This document shows, piece by piece, positions 63,149 through 64,000 of a DNA stretch of 64,000 bases. The DNA is from Ignavibacteria bacterium (GTDB lineage: Bacteria; Bacteroidota; Ignavibacteria; Ch128b): positions 186,001 through 250,000 of the forward strand of contig JABLYA010000002.1 of the NCBI GenBank assembly GCA_013177855.1, written 5' to 3'. The position numbers were made by a program, and so were the translations under genes. Within the stretch, counting starts at the first letter, position 1. Each line of letters begins with the position of its first letter. A model generated the notes under the pieces. The model saw only the letters and a list, made by a program, of their open reading frames with translations, made no database searches and was not told the origin of the DNA.

Positions 63149-64000
63149 CTACTTCAAAACTATTAATTTGGTGGTTAGTGTTAATTCTGCACCTTTGACT
63201 GAACAAAAATAAACTCCTCCCGCAAGATCTATTGAATCGATTCTAATTTGATTAATTCCAGATGAATTAGAAAAACCTTCATGTGAAGTTATTTTCTGAC
63301 CGAGTAAATTGTAAAGAGCAAATTGATATTTCTGATTTGCTGGAAAAGTAAATTCAACAGTTGTAGTTGAATTAAATGGGTTCGGGTAATTAATAATTTT
63401 CATTTTATTGAAATTATCATTCAGATTTGGCGAATCAGACTCAACATCAGTGGTTACATCAGGGGAAAGCTGACGGTTTAATTTTATATAAGCCGCATCA
63501 GCTCTTACTTTTTTGCCTGCTTCAACTCCGGAATTACTCAGGATCAGGACTAAATTTCTTCCCTTATTTAAATAAACCGTAGAAAGTTTTTTCCATCTTT
63601 TATTCAATGCATTTGTTTGATCAACGATGACTGCATTTAAACTTCCCGAAGAATCAACAACAAGATATCGGGCATTATTTGCCTGATCTGGTGCAGGTAC
63701 AACAAAAGCATAAACATCATAATAACCCGAAACTGGAACATCAAAATAATAACTTACTGAAGCTGAATCGGTGCTTGTTGTGTAAATTGTTTGTCCTTCA
63801 TAACCCGGGATTAAACTTGCCGTCCAGCTTCCAAACCGAATTGCGTTTGTTTGATCAGAAATTCTTACGATTTGTTTATACTCTCTCCAATCAGGTGATG
63901 AAAATGGCGGATATGTTTTCTGCTGGTAACGATTCTCTCTCAAAGCTTGAAAGTAATTCCTTAAATCATTTGAATACCAGATTGCATTGCCTTTAAATCC
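63149..64000 (-). CDS. C-terminal part of a secreted protein with golvesin-like and T9SS domains, cut by window edge
   Basis: The frame is open from the right edge (beginning G-F-K-G-N-A-I-W-Y-S-N-D) to the stop at 63149, so the start lies outside. A TTG at 63943 is only an internal codon. Visible: a golvesin/xanthan-lyase CBM-like beta domain (SVSYYFDVPVSGYYDVYAFV, RWKKLSTVYLNKGRNLVLIL, RADAAYIKL) and a type A T9SS domain (INYPNPFNSTT, FALYNLLGQKI, GVYFCSVKG, LIVLK). In related bacteria such tails follow amidase or hydrolase domains; which one here is not visible. Confidence 0.8.
   Translation of the reverse strand, partial: GFKGNAIWYSNDLRNYFQALRENRYQQKTYPPFSSPDWREYKQIVRISDQTNAIRFGSWTASLIPGYEGQTIYTTSTDSASVSYYFDVPVSGYYDVYAFVVPAPDQANNARYLVVDSSGSLNAVIVDQTNALNKRWKKLSTVYLNKGRNLVLILSNSGVEAGKKVRADAAYIKLNRQLSPDVTTDVESDSPNLNDNFNKMKIINYPNPFNSTTTVEFTFPANQKYQFALYNLLGQKITSHEGFSNSSGINQIRIDSIDLAGGVYFCSVKGAELTLTTKLIVLK

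Noticed and set aside
1-64000. tRNA, rRNA, prophage or insertion sequence
   Set aside because: I looked through the gene-free stretches and saw no cloverleaf with CCA-type end, no rRNA segments, no transposase or phage genes.

Overview
The window is AT-rich bacterial DNA, almost certainly from a member of the Ignavibacteria or a close relative in the Bacteroidota/Chlorobiota group. The evidence is several secreted enzymes ending in type IX secretion (T9SS) type A sorting domains (N-Y-P-N-P-F-N, then V/L-Y-D/N-I/L-L-G, then G-V-Y-F-Y and a terminal M-x-L-L-K), OmpA proteins with thrombospondin type-3 calcium repeats, a FadL porin, many lipoproteins, and Bacteroidota-like promoter boxes (TTTG / TAnnTTTG). 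I see no rRNA, tRNA, transposase, prophage or CRISPR array. Functions are read from family motifs; nothing was searched against a database.

Layout. 1-2.8 kb: heat-shock operon hrcA-grpE-dnaJ (minus; dnaJ runs off the left edge). 3-5.7 kb: a glycosyltransferase pair. 5.8-15 kb: secreted GH57 enzyme, a GH3/beta-lactamase-fold fusion lipoprotein and a long RecQ helicase. 15-21.8 kb: an accessory-looking island bracketed by two 60-bp copies (59/60 identical) of a double-hairpin repeat. It holds a 21-bp tandem repeat with co-varying hairpin arms, interleaved GC-rich inverted repeats, an unknown 161-aa protein, a secreted metalloprotease gene split by one in-frame TAA, a lipoprotein and an 11-G tract. 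21.8-28.9 kb (plus): lon, free methionine-R-sulfoxide reductase, dnaX and a secreted pullulanase. 29-33.1 kb: cobalamin/iron-type binding lipoprotein, DUF218 protein, luciferase-like oxidoreductase, hotdog thioesterase and a heavy-metal exporter-like membrane protein. 33.3-37 kb: three tandem outer-membrane barrel paralogues, two with TSP3 repeats and OmpA domains. 37.1-38.3 kb: nadA and, divergently, a putative small RNA with repeated CCUCCU (anti-Shine-Dalgarno-like) motifs. 38.3-46.9 kb (minus): orphan histidine kinase, cell-wall amidase, purA, STAS protein, secF, secD and an anchored protein. 47-64 kb: GT2 glycosyltransferase, ychF, GDSL lipase plus FadL, a peptidase M19 with an internal T9SS-like domain, SNase-like nuclease, two small Cys-rich proteins, DUF1232 protein, M28 peptidase, a CE1-type esterase, HyuA-like protein, a GH10-like hydrolase, YbjQ and a membrane partner, and a truncated golvesin-like/T9SS protein at the right edge.

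Taken together this is a heterotroph that exports polysaccharide- and protein-degrading enzymes through T9SS, with housekeeping genes (chaperones, SecDF, Lon, DnaX, PurA, NadA) interspersed. The most unusual parts are the repeat-bounded island at 15.2-21.7 kb and the anti-SD-like small RNA candidate next to nadA.
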